This document shows positions 56,551 through 64,000 of a stretch of DNA of 64,000 bases, piece after piece (within the stretch, counting starts at the first letter, position 1; the number at the start of each line of letters is the position of its first letter). Position numbers and translations under genes: made by a program. The stretch is from Halomonas sp. SSL-5. GTDB lineage: Bacteria > Pseudomonadota > Gammaproteobacteria > Pseudomonadales > Halomonadaceae. The notes under the pieces are model-generated. The model made no database searches. It was not told the origin of the DNA and worked only from the letters and a program-made list of their open reading frames with translations. The stretch covers positions 186,001-250,000 of the forward strand of contig NZ_JAUYWF010000001.1 in NCBI RefSeq assembly GCF_030708455.1. The letters are read 5' to 3'.

Positions 56551-57321
56551 TCATTCTTCGCCGAAGTACCGGGCGTGGATCTCGTCGTAGGTACCGTTGG
56601 CCTTCAGTTCGGCCAGGGCCTCGTTGAAGGTCTCGGCCAGTGCCTCGTCACGCTTGCGGAAGGCGATGCCGAAGCCTTCGCCGAAGTACTCCTTGGGCTC
56701 GGTGATCTTCTTGCCCACCACCTTGTAGTCGCCGGCGTCGCTGTCGAGCAGGGTGGACTTGCCGATCGGGAAGTCGAGGAATACCGCGTCGAGGCGGCCG
56801 GAATCCATGTCCAGCACCATGTCGTCGGCGGTGGCGTAGCGGTTGACGTCGGCCACGTCGCCATACAGGTCGGTGACATAGTTGTCCTGCAGGGTGCCGC
56901 GCTGCACGCCGATGGTCAGGCCCTCGAGGGTCTCCTCGGAGGGGGTGCCGATCTCGGCGTCGCCGGGAGCGAACCAGGCCGACGGCGGGGTGATGTAGGG
57001 CTCGGAGAACAGTACCTGCTCACGGCGCTGCTCGTTGATGGTCATCGAGGACATGATGGCGTCGTACTTGCGTGCCATCAGGCCGGGGATGATGCCGTCC
57101 CAGCCCTGCACGACCCACTCGCAATCGATGCCGATCTCGGCACACAGGGCGTTGCCCAGGTCGATGTCGAAGCCGGTGAGTTCGCCGTCCGGCGTGCGGT
57201 ACTCCATGGGCTCGTAGGGCACGTCGACGCCGATGCGGATGTCGCGGACCTCGGCGCTGGCGCTGCCGGCGACCAGGGCGGCGCCGAACACGCCGATGCT
57301 GAGGATCTTGTGTAGCTGCAT
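56551..57321 (-). CDS. aotJ: Arginine/ornithine-type ABC transporter binding protein
   Basis: A 256-residue periplasmic binding protein of the polar amino acid family: a signal peptide ending near GSASAEV, then IRIGVDVPYEPMEYR and GFDIDLGNALC, typical of lysine/arginine/ornithine-binding proteins. GGGAAACC precedes the ATG at 57321. It is the last gene of aotPQMJ here, separated from aotM by 137 bases that hold a hairpin. Basic amino acid specificity is supported by astE upstream. Confidence 0.88.
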   Translation of the reverse strand: MQLHKILSIGVFGAALVAGSASAEVRDIRIGVDVPYEPMEYRTPDGELTGFDIDLGNALCAEIGIDCEWVVQGWDGIIPGLMARKYDAIMSSMTINEQRREQVLFSEPYITPPSAWFAPGDAEIGTPSEETLEGLTIGVQRGTLQDNYVTDLYGDVADVNRYATADDMVLDMDSGRLDAVFLDFPIGKSTLLDSDAGDYKVVGKKITEPKEYFGEGFGIAFRKRDEALAETFNEALAELKANGTYDEIHARYFGEE

Positions 57322-57405
57322 GGGTTGGTTTCCCGTGTTGTTGGTGGAATCACCTTGTGGGTGATGACAGGCCAACCATAGCGGATCACCGGGTGGGTCG
57401 GAAGG

Positions 57406-57437
57406 GGGAACCGGCGTGTAGGTAAACGCTGGTTCCC
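57406..57437 (-). other. Intercistronic hairpin between aotM and aotJ
   Basis: GGGAACCGGCG (57406-57416) pairs with CGCTGGTTCCC (57427-57437) with one G-T pair. It could protect or punctuate the message, letting aotJ be expressed more highly than the permeases. Confidence 0.5.
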
Positions 57438-57458
57438 AACGGTTGTTTGACGCTTGGC

Positions 57459-58190
57459 TCAGCCGCCCGCCGGCTTGAGGTGGGCGAGCAGGCGACGCTC
57501 CAGCCAGCGGAAGAAGTAGAGGATGGCAAAGGTCAGGCAGAGGTAGATGGCCGCCACGAACAGGAAGGCGTCGAAGGGCGCATAGAAGCGCGCATAGACG
57601 AAGCGTGCCGCCCCGGTGAGGTCCATGATGGTGACCACGCTTGCTATGGCACTGGCGTGAAGCATGAAGATCACCTCGTTGCCGTAGGCGGGCAGGGCGC
57701 GGCGGAAGGCGCTGGGCAGCACGATCCGCCGCAGCATCAGGCCATGGGACATCCCGTAGGCCCGCGCCGCCTCGATCTCGCCGCGAGCCGTGGCCTTGAT
57801 GGCGCCGCGGAAGATCTCCGTGGTGTAGGCCGCGGTGTTGAGGGTGAAGGCGATCAGCGCCGGCACGAAGGGTTTCTCCAGGATCACCCACAGCCAGGTG
57901 TCCTGGATGCCCTCGACGAACACCACGCCGTAGTAGATCAGGTAGAGCTGGACCAGCAGCGGCGTGCCGCGGAACACGTAGCAGTAGAGGAAGATCGGCA
58001 GGCTGATCCAGCGATGCCGCGAGCCGCGGCCGATGGCCAGCGGCACCGCCATCACCAGGCCGATCACCAGCGACAGGAACACCAGTTGCACGGTGGTGAC
58101 CAGCCCCTCGCCGTAGTAGCCGAGGGTCTGCAGGGTGAAGATGCTGTTGTCGGCCAGCAGTGCCTCGAGACGGCTTGTCAGGGCCTCCAT
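57459..58190 (-). CDS. aotM: Amino acid ABC transporter permease (HisM/AotM type)
   Basis: A 243-residue permease with about five hydrophobic segments and the EAA-type loop EIEAARAYGMSHGLMLRRIVLP. YVFRGTPLLVQLYLIYYG is typical of basic amino acid permeases. The ATG at 58190 overlaps the aotQ stop as TGATG, with GGGAGG upstream; a GTG at 58193 is the alternative. It forms a heterodimer with AotQ. Confidence 0.9.
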   Translation of the reverse strand: MEALTSRLEALLADNSIFTLQTLGYYGEGLVTTVQLVFLSLVIGLVMAVPLAIGRGSRHRWISLPIFLYCYVFRGTPLLVQLYLIYYGVVFVEGIQDTWLWVILEKPFVPALIAFTLNTAAYTTEIFRGAIKATARGEIEAARAYGMSHGLMLRRIVLPSAFRRALPAYGNEVIFMLHASAIASVVTIMDLTGAARFVYARFYAPFDAFLFVAAIYLCLTFAILYFFRWLERRLLAHLKPAGG

Positions 58191-58894
58191 CACTTGACCT
58201 CCCCGAAGCCGACGTCATAGCGCTTCTGCAGGCGGGCGAAGGCCCACTCGGAGACGCTGGCGATCAGCAGGTAGACCGCCGCGACGATGATCATGAAGGT
58301 GAAGGGTTCGCGGGTCGCCTTGGAGGCCTCGGCGGCCACGCGCACCATGTCGGAGAGGCCGATCACCGAGACCAGGGCGGTGGTCTTGAGCAGCACCATC
58401 CAGTTGTTCGAGAGCCCGGGAATGGCGTGGCGCATCATCTGCGGGAAGCGGATGCGCCGGAACACCAGCCAGGGGCCCATGCCGTAGGCGCGGCCGGCCT
58501 CGATCTGTCCGCTGTCCACGGCCAGGAAGGCGCCGCGGAAGGTCTCGCCCATGTAGGCGCCGAAGATCAGCCCGATGGTGATCACCCCCGCCACGAACTC
58601 GTTGATGTTGATGAAGACATCCCAGCCGAAGCGCGCGTAGAGCTGATCGGTGATCGCGTTGATGCCGATCTGGCCGCCGAAGAACAGCAGCATCATCAGC
58701 ACCAGGTCGGGCACGCCGCGGATGATGGTGGTGTAGAGAGTGCCGGTGGCGTGGGCCATGCGGCTGCGTGACATCTTGGCGCTGGCGGTGATCAGGCCCA
58801 GCACGATGGCCAGGACCAGCGACAGCGCCGCCAGTTCGACGGTGACCAGCGCGCCCTCGGCGAGACGTGGGCCGTAACCGTGAAGATCGATCAT
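58190..58894 (-). CDS. aotQ: Amino acid ABC transporter permease (HisQ/AotQ type)
   Basis: A 234-residue permease with five hydrophobic segments and the loop QIEAGRAYGMGPWLVFRRIRFP. TTIIRGVPDLVLMMLLFFGG is typical of HisQ/ArtQ. It starts 22 bases after aotP and overlaps aotM, so it belongs to one operon. Specificity is set by the binding protein. Confidence 0.9.
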   Translation of the reverse strand: MIDLHGYGPRLAEGALVTVELAALSLVLAIVLGLITASAKMSRSRMAHATGTLYTTIIRGVPDLVLMMLLFFGGQIGINAITDQLYARFGWDVFININEFVAGVITIGLIFGAYMGETFRGAFLAVDSGQIEAGRAYGMGPWLVFRRIRFPQMMRHAIPGLSNNWMVLLKTTALVSVIGLSDMVRVAAEASKATREPFTFMIIVAAVYLLIASVSEWAFARLQKRYDVGFGEVK

Positions 58895-58916
58895 GGGACT
58901 CTCCTCGTGGGCCGGC

Positions 58917-59687
58917 TCAGTGCTTGGGGGCCAGGAACTGCCGGAGCCGCTCCGAGCGCGGGTTGCCGAACACCGCCTCGGGCGGGCCGGACTCCTCGAT
59001 CACGCCCTGATGCAGGTAGATCACCTGGCTGGAGACGTCGCGGGCGAAGGCCATCTCGTGGGTCACCAGGATCATGGTGCGGCCCTCCTCGGCGAGGTCG
59101 CGCATGACCTTGAGCACGTCGCCGACCAGTTCGGGGTCCAGCGCCGAGGTGGGCTCGTCGAACAGCATCACCTCGGGGTCCATGGCCAGCGCCCGGGCGA
59201 TGGCGCCGCGCTGCTGCTGGCCGCCGGACATCTGGGCCGGGTAGGCGTCGGCGCGCTCGGTGAGGCCCACGCGTTCGAGCAGCGCCCGGGCGTGCTCGAT
59301 GGCCTCCTTCTTCGGCTTGCCGAGCACATGCACCGGTGCCTCGATGATGTTCTCCAGCAGGGTCATGTGCGCCCAGAGGTTGAAGTTCTGGAAGACCATG
59401 GAGAGCCGCGCGCGCATGCGCACCACCTGCTTCCAGTCGGCCGGTTCGCGGCCGTGCTTCGTCTCCTTGAAGCGGATCGCCTCGCCGTGGACGATCACTT
59501 CGCCCTCGTCGGGCTGTTCTAGCAGGTTCATGCAGCGCAGGAAGGTGCTCTTGCCGGAGCCGGAGGCGCCGATCAGTGTGATCACGTCACCCTTGTGGGC
59601 CTCGAGCGACAGCCCCTTGAGGACTTCGGTATCGCCGAAGCGCTTGGTGATGTGGCGCACTTCCAGCGGAATCGGGGTTTCAGCCAT
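58917..59687 (-). CDS. aotP: Amino acid ABC transporter ATP-binding protein (HisP/AotP type)
   Basis: A 256-residue ATPase with all motifs: Walker [10 protein letters not shown], signature [19 protein letters not shown], Walker [12 protein letters not shown] and H-loop [30 protein letters not shown] is characteristic of HisP-type proteins of the basic amino acid class. The start at 59687 is preferred to an extended frame at 59792, which lacks a ribosome-binding site. First gene of aotPQMJ. Confidence 0.92.
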   Translation of the reverse strand: MAETPIPLEVRHITKRFGDTEVLKGLSLEAHKGDVITLIGASGSGKSTFLRCMNLLEQPDEGEVIVHGEAIRFKETKHGREPADWKQVVRMRARLSMVFQNFNLWAHMTLLENIIEAPVHVLGKPKKEAIEHARALLERVGLTERADAYPAQMSGGQQQRGAIARALAMDPEVMLFDEPTSALDPELVGDVLKVMRDLAEEGRTMILVTHEMAFARDVSSQVIYLHQGVIEESGPPEAVFGNPRSERLRQFLAPKH

Positions 59688-59793
59688 GGGTCGGGCTCCA
59701 GCTCGTGGGCGGTCCGCCGCATCGAGGGTCGGGAATGAAAAAAGGGGGGATTCTAACAGGCCGGAGGATTTCCGGAAGGGGACCGTAGCCAAC

Positions 59794-59808
59794 GGGGTAG
59801 TCTACCCC
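59794..59808. promoter_or_regulatory. 15-bp palindrome upstream of aotP
   Basis: GGGGTAG T CTACCCC, perfect 7-base arms, about 107 bases before aotP, in the gap after astE. A regulator site is possible; it does not resemble the ArgR consensus I know. Confidence 0.35.
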
Positions 59809-59883
59809 TGTACGGGGTGTGGATGGCATGGGGCATGGGGAGTCTCCTGATGATTATTGTTGTATCGAGGGAGGGGGGAAGCA

Positions 59884-60903
59884 TCATGCCGGTGGCGGGC
59901 TCGGCACCACCAGCAGCGCCGCCCGGGCACCGACCTCGACCGCGGCGTTGGGGAAGACCACCGCCAGCGGCACTTCGGCGACGCGGGTCTCGCCCTGCTC
60001 GCCATCCTCGGCGAGCAGGGTGCCCGGGGCGAACTCGGTGAAGTTGGGGGTGTCCTCGGCGAAGGCCAGGCGGAAGTCCACGCTGTGGCGAATCAGCTCG
60101 TGCTCGACGCGGAAGAACACCAGGTGCGCCGGGTCGGCTTCGGCCGGGCGCCGGCCCGTTAGCAGCGCCTCGAGCATCCGCCCCATGGGCGCCAGCGGGG
60201 CCAGGTCATTGTGGCCGAAGGGCAGGGCGTGGCCCAGCTCCAGGGTAAAGGCCTGGGCACCATGGTAGTACTTGCTGAAATGGGAGAAGGTCCAGCTGTG
60301 GCAGTGCTGGTGCAGCACCGCCTGGATCCCCGCCGCGGCCAGCCAGCGCCACTGGTCGGCCTCCACGGTGGTGGCTTCGCTCCATGGGCTGACCGCAAAG
60401 TGTGGATAGCGACTGCCGCGGATGGCGGTATGCAGGTCGTAATGCAGGCGCGGGCGGTCGGCATTGCGCGTAAAGAAGGTATCGATTGCGGCCATCAGCT
60501 CCCGGGCACGTGTCGCTTCCCTGCCTCGCTCGGCCGGGTCACGACGAAACAGCCGGTTGAGGTTGGTGGTGACGAAGCGCACCTCATGGCGGATTGCGTC
60601 GGGGCTGCCCAGGATCAGCAGGACCGGCGCCCCCAGTGCCGCCTTGCCCTCGGAGAGACGCTCGAGACAGGCCTGCAGCAGCTCGATGGGCGCGGTCTCG
60701 TTGCCGTGGATGCCCACCGAGAGCACGCAGGCGCGGGCCTCGGCGGCGGGGCGTTCGGGCACCAGCTCCAGCAGCCCCTCCCCATGCGGCACGGCGCGTC
60801 CCCCGGGCAGGGTGAAGGGGGCGATGGTCTCGCCATCCAGGCAGCGCTGGATCCAGGTCGCCAGCGGCTCGCGGGATGCCGATGGGGGGCGCGACGGGCT
60901 CAT
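59884..60903 (-). CDS. astE: Succinylglutamate desuccinylase
   Basis: A 339-residue zinc enzyme, last step of the arginine succinyltransferase pathway, that splits N-succinylglutamate to succinate and glutamate. Zn ligands His66 and Glu69 in GIHGNETAP, and a third His in YDLHTAIRGS; the catalytic Glu lies in TLELGHALPFG. The rest of the ast operon (astABCD) is not in the window. It lies 196 bases upstream of aotP on the same strand, so arginine uptake and its final breakdown step are adjacent. No clear ribosome-binding site precedes the ATG. Confidence 0.93.
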   Translation of the reverse strand: MSPSRPPSASREPLATWIQRCLDGETIAPFTLPGGRAVPHGEGLLELVPERPAAEARACVLSVGIHGNETAPIELLQACLERLSEGKAALGAPVLLILGSPDAIRHEVRFVTTNLNRLFRRDPAERGREATRARELMAAIDTFFTRNADRPRLHYDLHTAIRGSRYPHFAVSPWSEATTVEADQWRWLAAAGIQAVLHQHCHSWTFSHFSKYYHGAQAFTLELGHALPFGHNDLAPLAPMGRMLEALLTGRRPAEADPAHLVFFRVEHELIRHSVDFRLAFAEDTPNFTEFAPGTLLAEDGEQGETRVAEVPLAVVFPNAAVEVGARAALLVVPSPPPA

Positions 60904-61125
60904 GGGTCAGATCCTCGACGGTGGGTCATACGGCTACCTTCCGCCAGGCGGCGACGGCGGGCAAGGGGCACGTCGACCGCGTGAAAGTGTCGGTGCCAGG
61001 GTGAAAGTCGCCGCCAGCGGGACCTTTGGCCTATGGGGCGGCCGGTGGGGCGGCGCTATGCTGGGCACCGCTGACCGCCATGACCCGTCCACGCCTGCCC
61101 TTATCCAGTCTGCCAGGAGCCCGCC

Positions 61126-62001
61126 ATGCCCGCCGCCCCCGTTTTGCCACCTTCGCCCCTGGAGGGCCACTACGATGCCCCGGCACGCGCCGGCGGCGAG
61201 CCGCTGGTGGTGCGCCTGGCGGCCGCCTTCCGCGCGGCGGGGCATGATCCCGAGCACCTGAGTCTCGACGAGGTCGCCGGGATCGACCAGCTGCATCTGG
61301 GCGGGCGTCGGGCCAGCCGCCACCTGGCGGTGTTGGGCAGGCTCACGCCCGGTGAGCGGGTGCTGGACGTGGGCTGCGGCACCGGCGGCGCCAGCCGTCT
61401 GCTGGCCGACGAGTTCGGCTGCGAGGCGGTGGGAGTGGACATCACCGCGGCCTTCGTCGCGGCGGCCGAGTGGCTCAGTCGCGCCACCGGCATGGCCGAC
61501 CACACCCATTTCCTGTGTGCGGATGCGGCGTACTCGCCGCTGCCCGGTCGTGCCTTCGATGCGGTGTGGTGCCAGCACGCGCTGATGAACATGCCCGAGG
61601 TGGCGGCGGTGCTGGCGGAGTGGCGCCGGTTGCTGGTGCCCGGCGGGCGGGTGCTGCTCCACGAGGTGGTCGCCGGCGACAACCCCGAGCCCCTGGCACT
61701 GCCGGTGCCCTGGGCCAGCACGCCGGCGGCGAGCCACCTGCAGACACGGGAAGCACTCGAGACACGTCTGGCCGAGGCGGGATTCGTGATCGAGGCACTC
61801 GAGGACGCGACCGAGACGGCCCTGGCCTGGCGACAGAAGCACAGCCGTCGCGAGGCCACCGCGGCGGCCCCCGGCGGCCCGGCACTGCCCGGGCCGGGGC
61901 TGATCTTCGGCGAGCGCTTCGCCGAGATGGGGCGCAACCTGCGCGACAACCTGGCGGCGGACCGGGTGCGCATCCTGGCCGGCTGCTGGCGGCTGGCATG
62001 A
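61126..62001 (+). CDS. Class I SAM-dependent methyltransferase
   Basis: A 291-residue methyltransferase. The SAM-binding motif VLDVGCGTGGASRLLADEFG (79-98) is followed by VGVDITAAFVAAAEW, and FDAVWCQHALMNMPEVA completes the Rossmann core. The order is typical of small-molecule methyltransferases of the UbiE or sarcosine/dimethylglycine type. A glycine-betaine role would suit a halophile, but the substrate is not evident. CAGGAGCC precedes the ATG. A single gene, convergent with the next. Confidence 0.8.
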   Translation: MPAAPVLPPSPLEGHYDAPARAGGEPLVVRLAAAFRAAGHDPEHLSLDEVAGIDQLHLGGRRASRHLAVLGRLTPGERVLDVGCGTGGASRLLADEFGCEAVGVDITAAFVAAAEWLSRATGMADHTHFLCADAAYSPLPGRAFDAVWCQHALMNMPEVAAVLAEWRRLLVPGGRVLLHEVVAGDNPEPLALPVPWASTPAASHLQTREALETRLAEAGFVIEALEDATETALAWRQKHSRREATAAAPGGPALPGPGLIFGERFAEMGRNLRDNLAADRVRILAGCWRLA

Positions 62002-62062
62002 GACCAATGCCACGCACCGCTGGACCGCTCGCTTCGGCTTCCGCCTGGCTGCGTTCCAAACC

Positions 62063-63136
62063 CTAACCCGTGATGCGCGCGGCGATGGCCAGTCCCAGGC
62101 CCTCGGTGGTGCCGGTGCCGCCCACATCCGGCGTCAGCACGTTGCTGTCGCCCTCGGCGAGCACCGCCTCGAAGGCGGCGACGATGGCGTCCGCTGCCTC
62201 CTGATGGCCCAGGTGCTCGAGCATCATCGCCGCCGACCAGATCTGGCCGATGGGGTTGGCGATGCCCTTGCCCGCGATGTCCGGGGCGCTGCCGTGCACC
62301 GGCTCGAACAGGCTCGGGAAGGTGCCCTCCGGGTTGATGTTGGCCGAGGGCGCCACGCCGATGGTGCCGGTGCAGGCCGGGCCCAGGTCGGAGAGGATGT
62401 CGCCGAACAGGTTGCTGGCCACCACCACATCGAACCAGTCCGGGTGCATCACGAAGTTGGCGGTGAGGATGTCGATATGGAACTGGTCCACCGACACCTC
62501 CGGGTAGTTCGCCCCCATCGCCTTCACGCGCTCGTCCCACCAGGGCATGGTGATGGCGATGCCGTTGGACTTGGTGGCCGAGGTGAGCTTCTTCCTCGGG
62601 CGTGATCGGGCCAGCTCATAGGCGAACTTCAGCACCCGGTCGGTGCCGTGGCGGGTCATCACCGTCTCCTGGATCACCACCTCGCGCTCGGTGCCCTCGA
62701 ACATCTTCCCGCCGACACTGGAGTACTCGCCCTCGGTGTTCTCGCGCACCACGTAGAAGTCGATGTCGCCGGGCCTGCGGTCGGCCAGGGGGCTCCTGAT
62801 GCCGGGCAGCAGCCGGCAGGGGCGCAGGTTGACGTACTGGTCGAAGCGGCGGCGGAACTGCAGCAGCGAGCCCCACAGCGAGACGTGGTCGGGCACGGTC
62901 TCGGGCCAGCCCACGGCGCCGTAGAAGAGGGCGTCGAAGCCCTTGAGTTGGTCGAACCAGTCGTCGGGCAGCATCTGGCCGTGCTCGGCGTAGTAGTCGC
63001 AGCTGGCGAAGTCGAAGGGGGTGAGCTCGATCTCGATGCCGAAGCGCTCGGCGGCGGCCTTCAGGGCGCGCACGCCCTCGGGCATCACCTCCTTGCCGAT
63101 GCCGTCGCCGGGGATCACTGCGATGCGCTGTGCCAT
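62063..63136 (-). CDS. Tartrate/D-malate dehydrogenase (decarboxylating, isopropylmalate dehydrogenase family)
   Basis: A 357-residue NAD-dependent beta-decarboxylating dehydrogenase. Motifs: [17 protein letters not shown] at the N-terminus, [16 protein letters not shown] (substrate and metal site), [20 protein letters not shown] and a C-terminal NAD-binding [40 protein letters not shown] is characteristic of the tartrate/D-malate dehydrogenase (TtuC/DmlA) branch rather than LeuB. The start at 63136 has AGGAGA upstream; the long in-frame extension does not. A single gene, so its physiological substrate is open. Confidence 0.87.
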   Translation of the reverse strand: MAQRIAVIPGDGIGKEVMPEGVRALKAAAERFGIEIELTPFDFASCDYYAEHGQMLPDDWFDQLKGFDALFYGAVGWPETVPDHVSLWGSLLQFRRRFDQYVNLRPCRLLPGIRSPLADRRPGDIDFYVVRENTEGEYSSVGGKMFEGTEREVVIQETVMTRHGTDRVLKFAYELARSRPRKKLTSATKSNGIAITMPWWDERVKAMGANYPEVSVDQFHIDILTANFVMHPDWFDVVVASNLFGDILSDLGPACTGTIGVAPSANINPEGTFPSLFEPVHGSAPDIAGKGIANPIGQIWSAAMMLEHLGHQEAADAIVAAFEAVLAEGDSNVLTPDVGGTGTTEGLGLAIAARITG

Positions 63137-63446
63137 GTAGCTTTCTCCTCTTCTCGGTGCCGGGAATGCTCCTACTCTAGCCCCTGACAGCCGCCGCGTC
63201 TGTGGACGCCTGGCCAGTCGCGCCGGATCAGGACGCCGGGGACGAATACCCAGGATGCGCTCGCTGTTGTTCCCTCGAGACCGCGAGTCAGGCAAGCGGA
63301 TCCTGTTAGGGGGCTAATTTATAAGAGGGGAACTTCAGCCACAAAGCAGAGTCTTCTGGTCACGGATGGTAGTGCACAGGGCGTTGTATCACTTGGCTTT
63401 CAGCCACGATGTCGCGGCTTGCGACGGGGACTTATGGAGGTAGATC
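63137..63446. other. Gene-free stretch of about 310 bases
   Basis: The leader of the small lipoprotein gene and the divergent upstream region of the dehydrogenase gene. An A+T-richer stretch at 63316-63330 (AATTTATAAG) may hold a promoter. No coding frame or RNA gene recognised. Confidence 0.5.
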
Positions 63447-63671
63447 ATGAACAGGATGCAAGGCTTGACGCTTGGTGCATTGGCCGTCTCTCTGATGCTG
63501 GGCCTGGCGGCGTGCTCTGGCATGTCGACCCAGGACAGGAACACTGCCCTCGGTGCGGGTGTCGGGGCCGTCGGCGGCTCGGTACTGACGGGAGGCAGCA
63601 CGGCTGGTACCGTTGGCGGTGCCGTGGTGGGTGGCGTTATCGGGCACCAGGTCGATGACGACGATGATTGA
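63447..63671 (+). CDS. Small glycine-zipper lipoprotein (OsmB-like)
   Basis: A 74-residue lipoprotein: lipobox GLAAC with Cys23, then a glycine-zipper segment (ALGAGVGAVGGSVLTGG and GTVGGAVVGGVIGHQ) and an acidic DDDDD end. It resembles OsmB/YmgG-type outer-membrane small lipoproteins, which are often induced by osmotic stress. AGGTAG-type sequence precedes the ATG weakly. The gene has its own leader of 310 bases and a hairpin after it. Confidence 0.82.
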   Translation: MNRMQGLTLGALAVSLMLGLAACSGMSTQDRNTALGAGVGAVGGSVLTGGSTAGTVGGAVVGGVIGHQVDDDDD

Positions 63672-63682
63672 CAAGTGAGCGT

Positions 63683-63719
63683 GGCGCAGCCGATCTCCCA
63701 TCTCGGGATCGGTTGCGCC
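63683..63719 (+). terminator. Hairpin after the OsmB-like gene
   Basis: GGCGCA..CCGAT..CCC (63683-63700) pairs with GGG..ATCGG..TGCGCC (63704-63719) with small bulges. No U tract follows. Confidence 0.5.
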
Positions 63720-63889
63720 AACGGGTACTCTCCATAAGCTAGAATTTGTCGTCGTCGCATTGCTGCCGGTACTGTTGAGGCGGTGGCCAGGCCATCGACC
63801 GCGACATCCATACGGTCAGAAATATCCGAACCGCCGGGCGGGCGGAGTGTGTTCAAATTACCTACCCCCGTGCAGCGGAGCCTCTCCTC

Positions 63890-64000
63890 GTGAACGTCAT
63901 CATGTTTACCAACACCTTCCTGCCGATCGTTGGCGGCGTCAGCGAGTCGGTGCAGCGACTGACGGTCCGCCTGCGCGAGCTCGGCCATCGGGTGCTGGTG
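63890..64000 (+). CDS. Group 4 glycosyltransferase (N-terminal 37 residues; runs off the window)
   Basis: Reads MNVIMFTNTFLPIVGGVSES with a GTG start at 63890 and a purine-rich CGGAG upstream. FTNTFLPIVGGVSESV is the typical nucleotide-loop start of GT4 glycosyltransferases, and LRELGHRVLV follows. An ATG at 63902 is the alternative start. Substrate unknown: only the first 37 codons are inside the window. Confidence 0.75.
   Translation, partial: MNVIMFTNTFLPIVGGVSESVQRLTVRLRELGHRVLV

Overview
The window is high-G+C DNA (about two thirds G+C by eye) packed with genes on both strands. The gene set fits a halophilic gammaproteobacterium of the Halomonas type: several TRAP transporters, an NADH-dehydrogenase-like/SelD fusion, the arginine succinyltransferase (AST) enzyme AstE, KatG, and sodium-coupled symporters. 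The genus is inferred from gene content and composition only. I see no tRNA, rRNA, insertion sequence or CRISPR array.

Layout. 1-4191: recC and the start of recB (minus strand). 4333-6955: a DUF2252 protein, an exported protein and a flavin reductase-like protein. 7028-13672: a complete malonate island in the order matPQM (TRAP transporter), matA (malonyl-CoA decarboxylase), matB (malonyl-CoA synthetase), with divergent matR; an imperfect 35-bp palindrome lies in the divergent promoter. 13685-18647: ogt, a sodium:solute symporter with a 42-residue companion, and an EamA exporter divergent from a LysR regulator. 18824-23561: selO (Cys form), katG and a secreted cupin, then REP-like repeats. 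23716-27329: a LysR regulator with a perfect operator-like palindrome, mmsA, and an AhpD-like protein with a good sigma70 promoter. 27333-28253: an HNH nuclease of visibly lower G+C. 28477-30667: a TPP riboswitch controlling a symporter and a TenA-like protein lacking the usual catalytic Cys. 30774-34150: ilvD and an FAD oxidase interrupted by one in-frame stop codon. 34235-38725: phnDCE, next to a broken NDH-SelD fusion whose SelD half is frameshifted and then truncated. 38859-44464: ttrBCA (tetrathionate reductase family) behind a perfect FNR/Anr box, and a small HTH protein. 44593-49434: lhgO and a TAXI-type TRAP transporter with a DUF1850 protein. 49495-56396: an 11-residue-repeat lipoprotein, purEK, a haem-domain/DUF2231 gene pair, a UbiA-family prenyltransferase and a cation/proton antiporter. 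56551-60903: an arginine-type ABC transporter and astE. 61126-64000: a methyltransferase, a tartrate/D-malate dehydrogenase, a small lipoprotein and the start of a glycosyltransferase.

Working together. The mat genes would import malonate, activate it to malonyl-CoA and decarboxylate it to acetyl-CoA. The riboswitch operon looks like salvage of a thiamin precursor. The ttr genes would use a sulfur oxyanion as electron acceptor under low oxygen. The ABC transporter plus AstE point to arginine catabolism. The loss of SelD together with a Cys-type SelO suggests that selenophosphate is not made from this locus. The features most worth a second look are the SelD remnant, the riboswitch/TenA operon, the in-frame stop in the FAD oxidase, the FNR-box/ttr unit, the mat operator, the haem-domain/DUF2231 pair, the HNH protein and the repeat lipoprotein.
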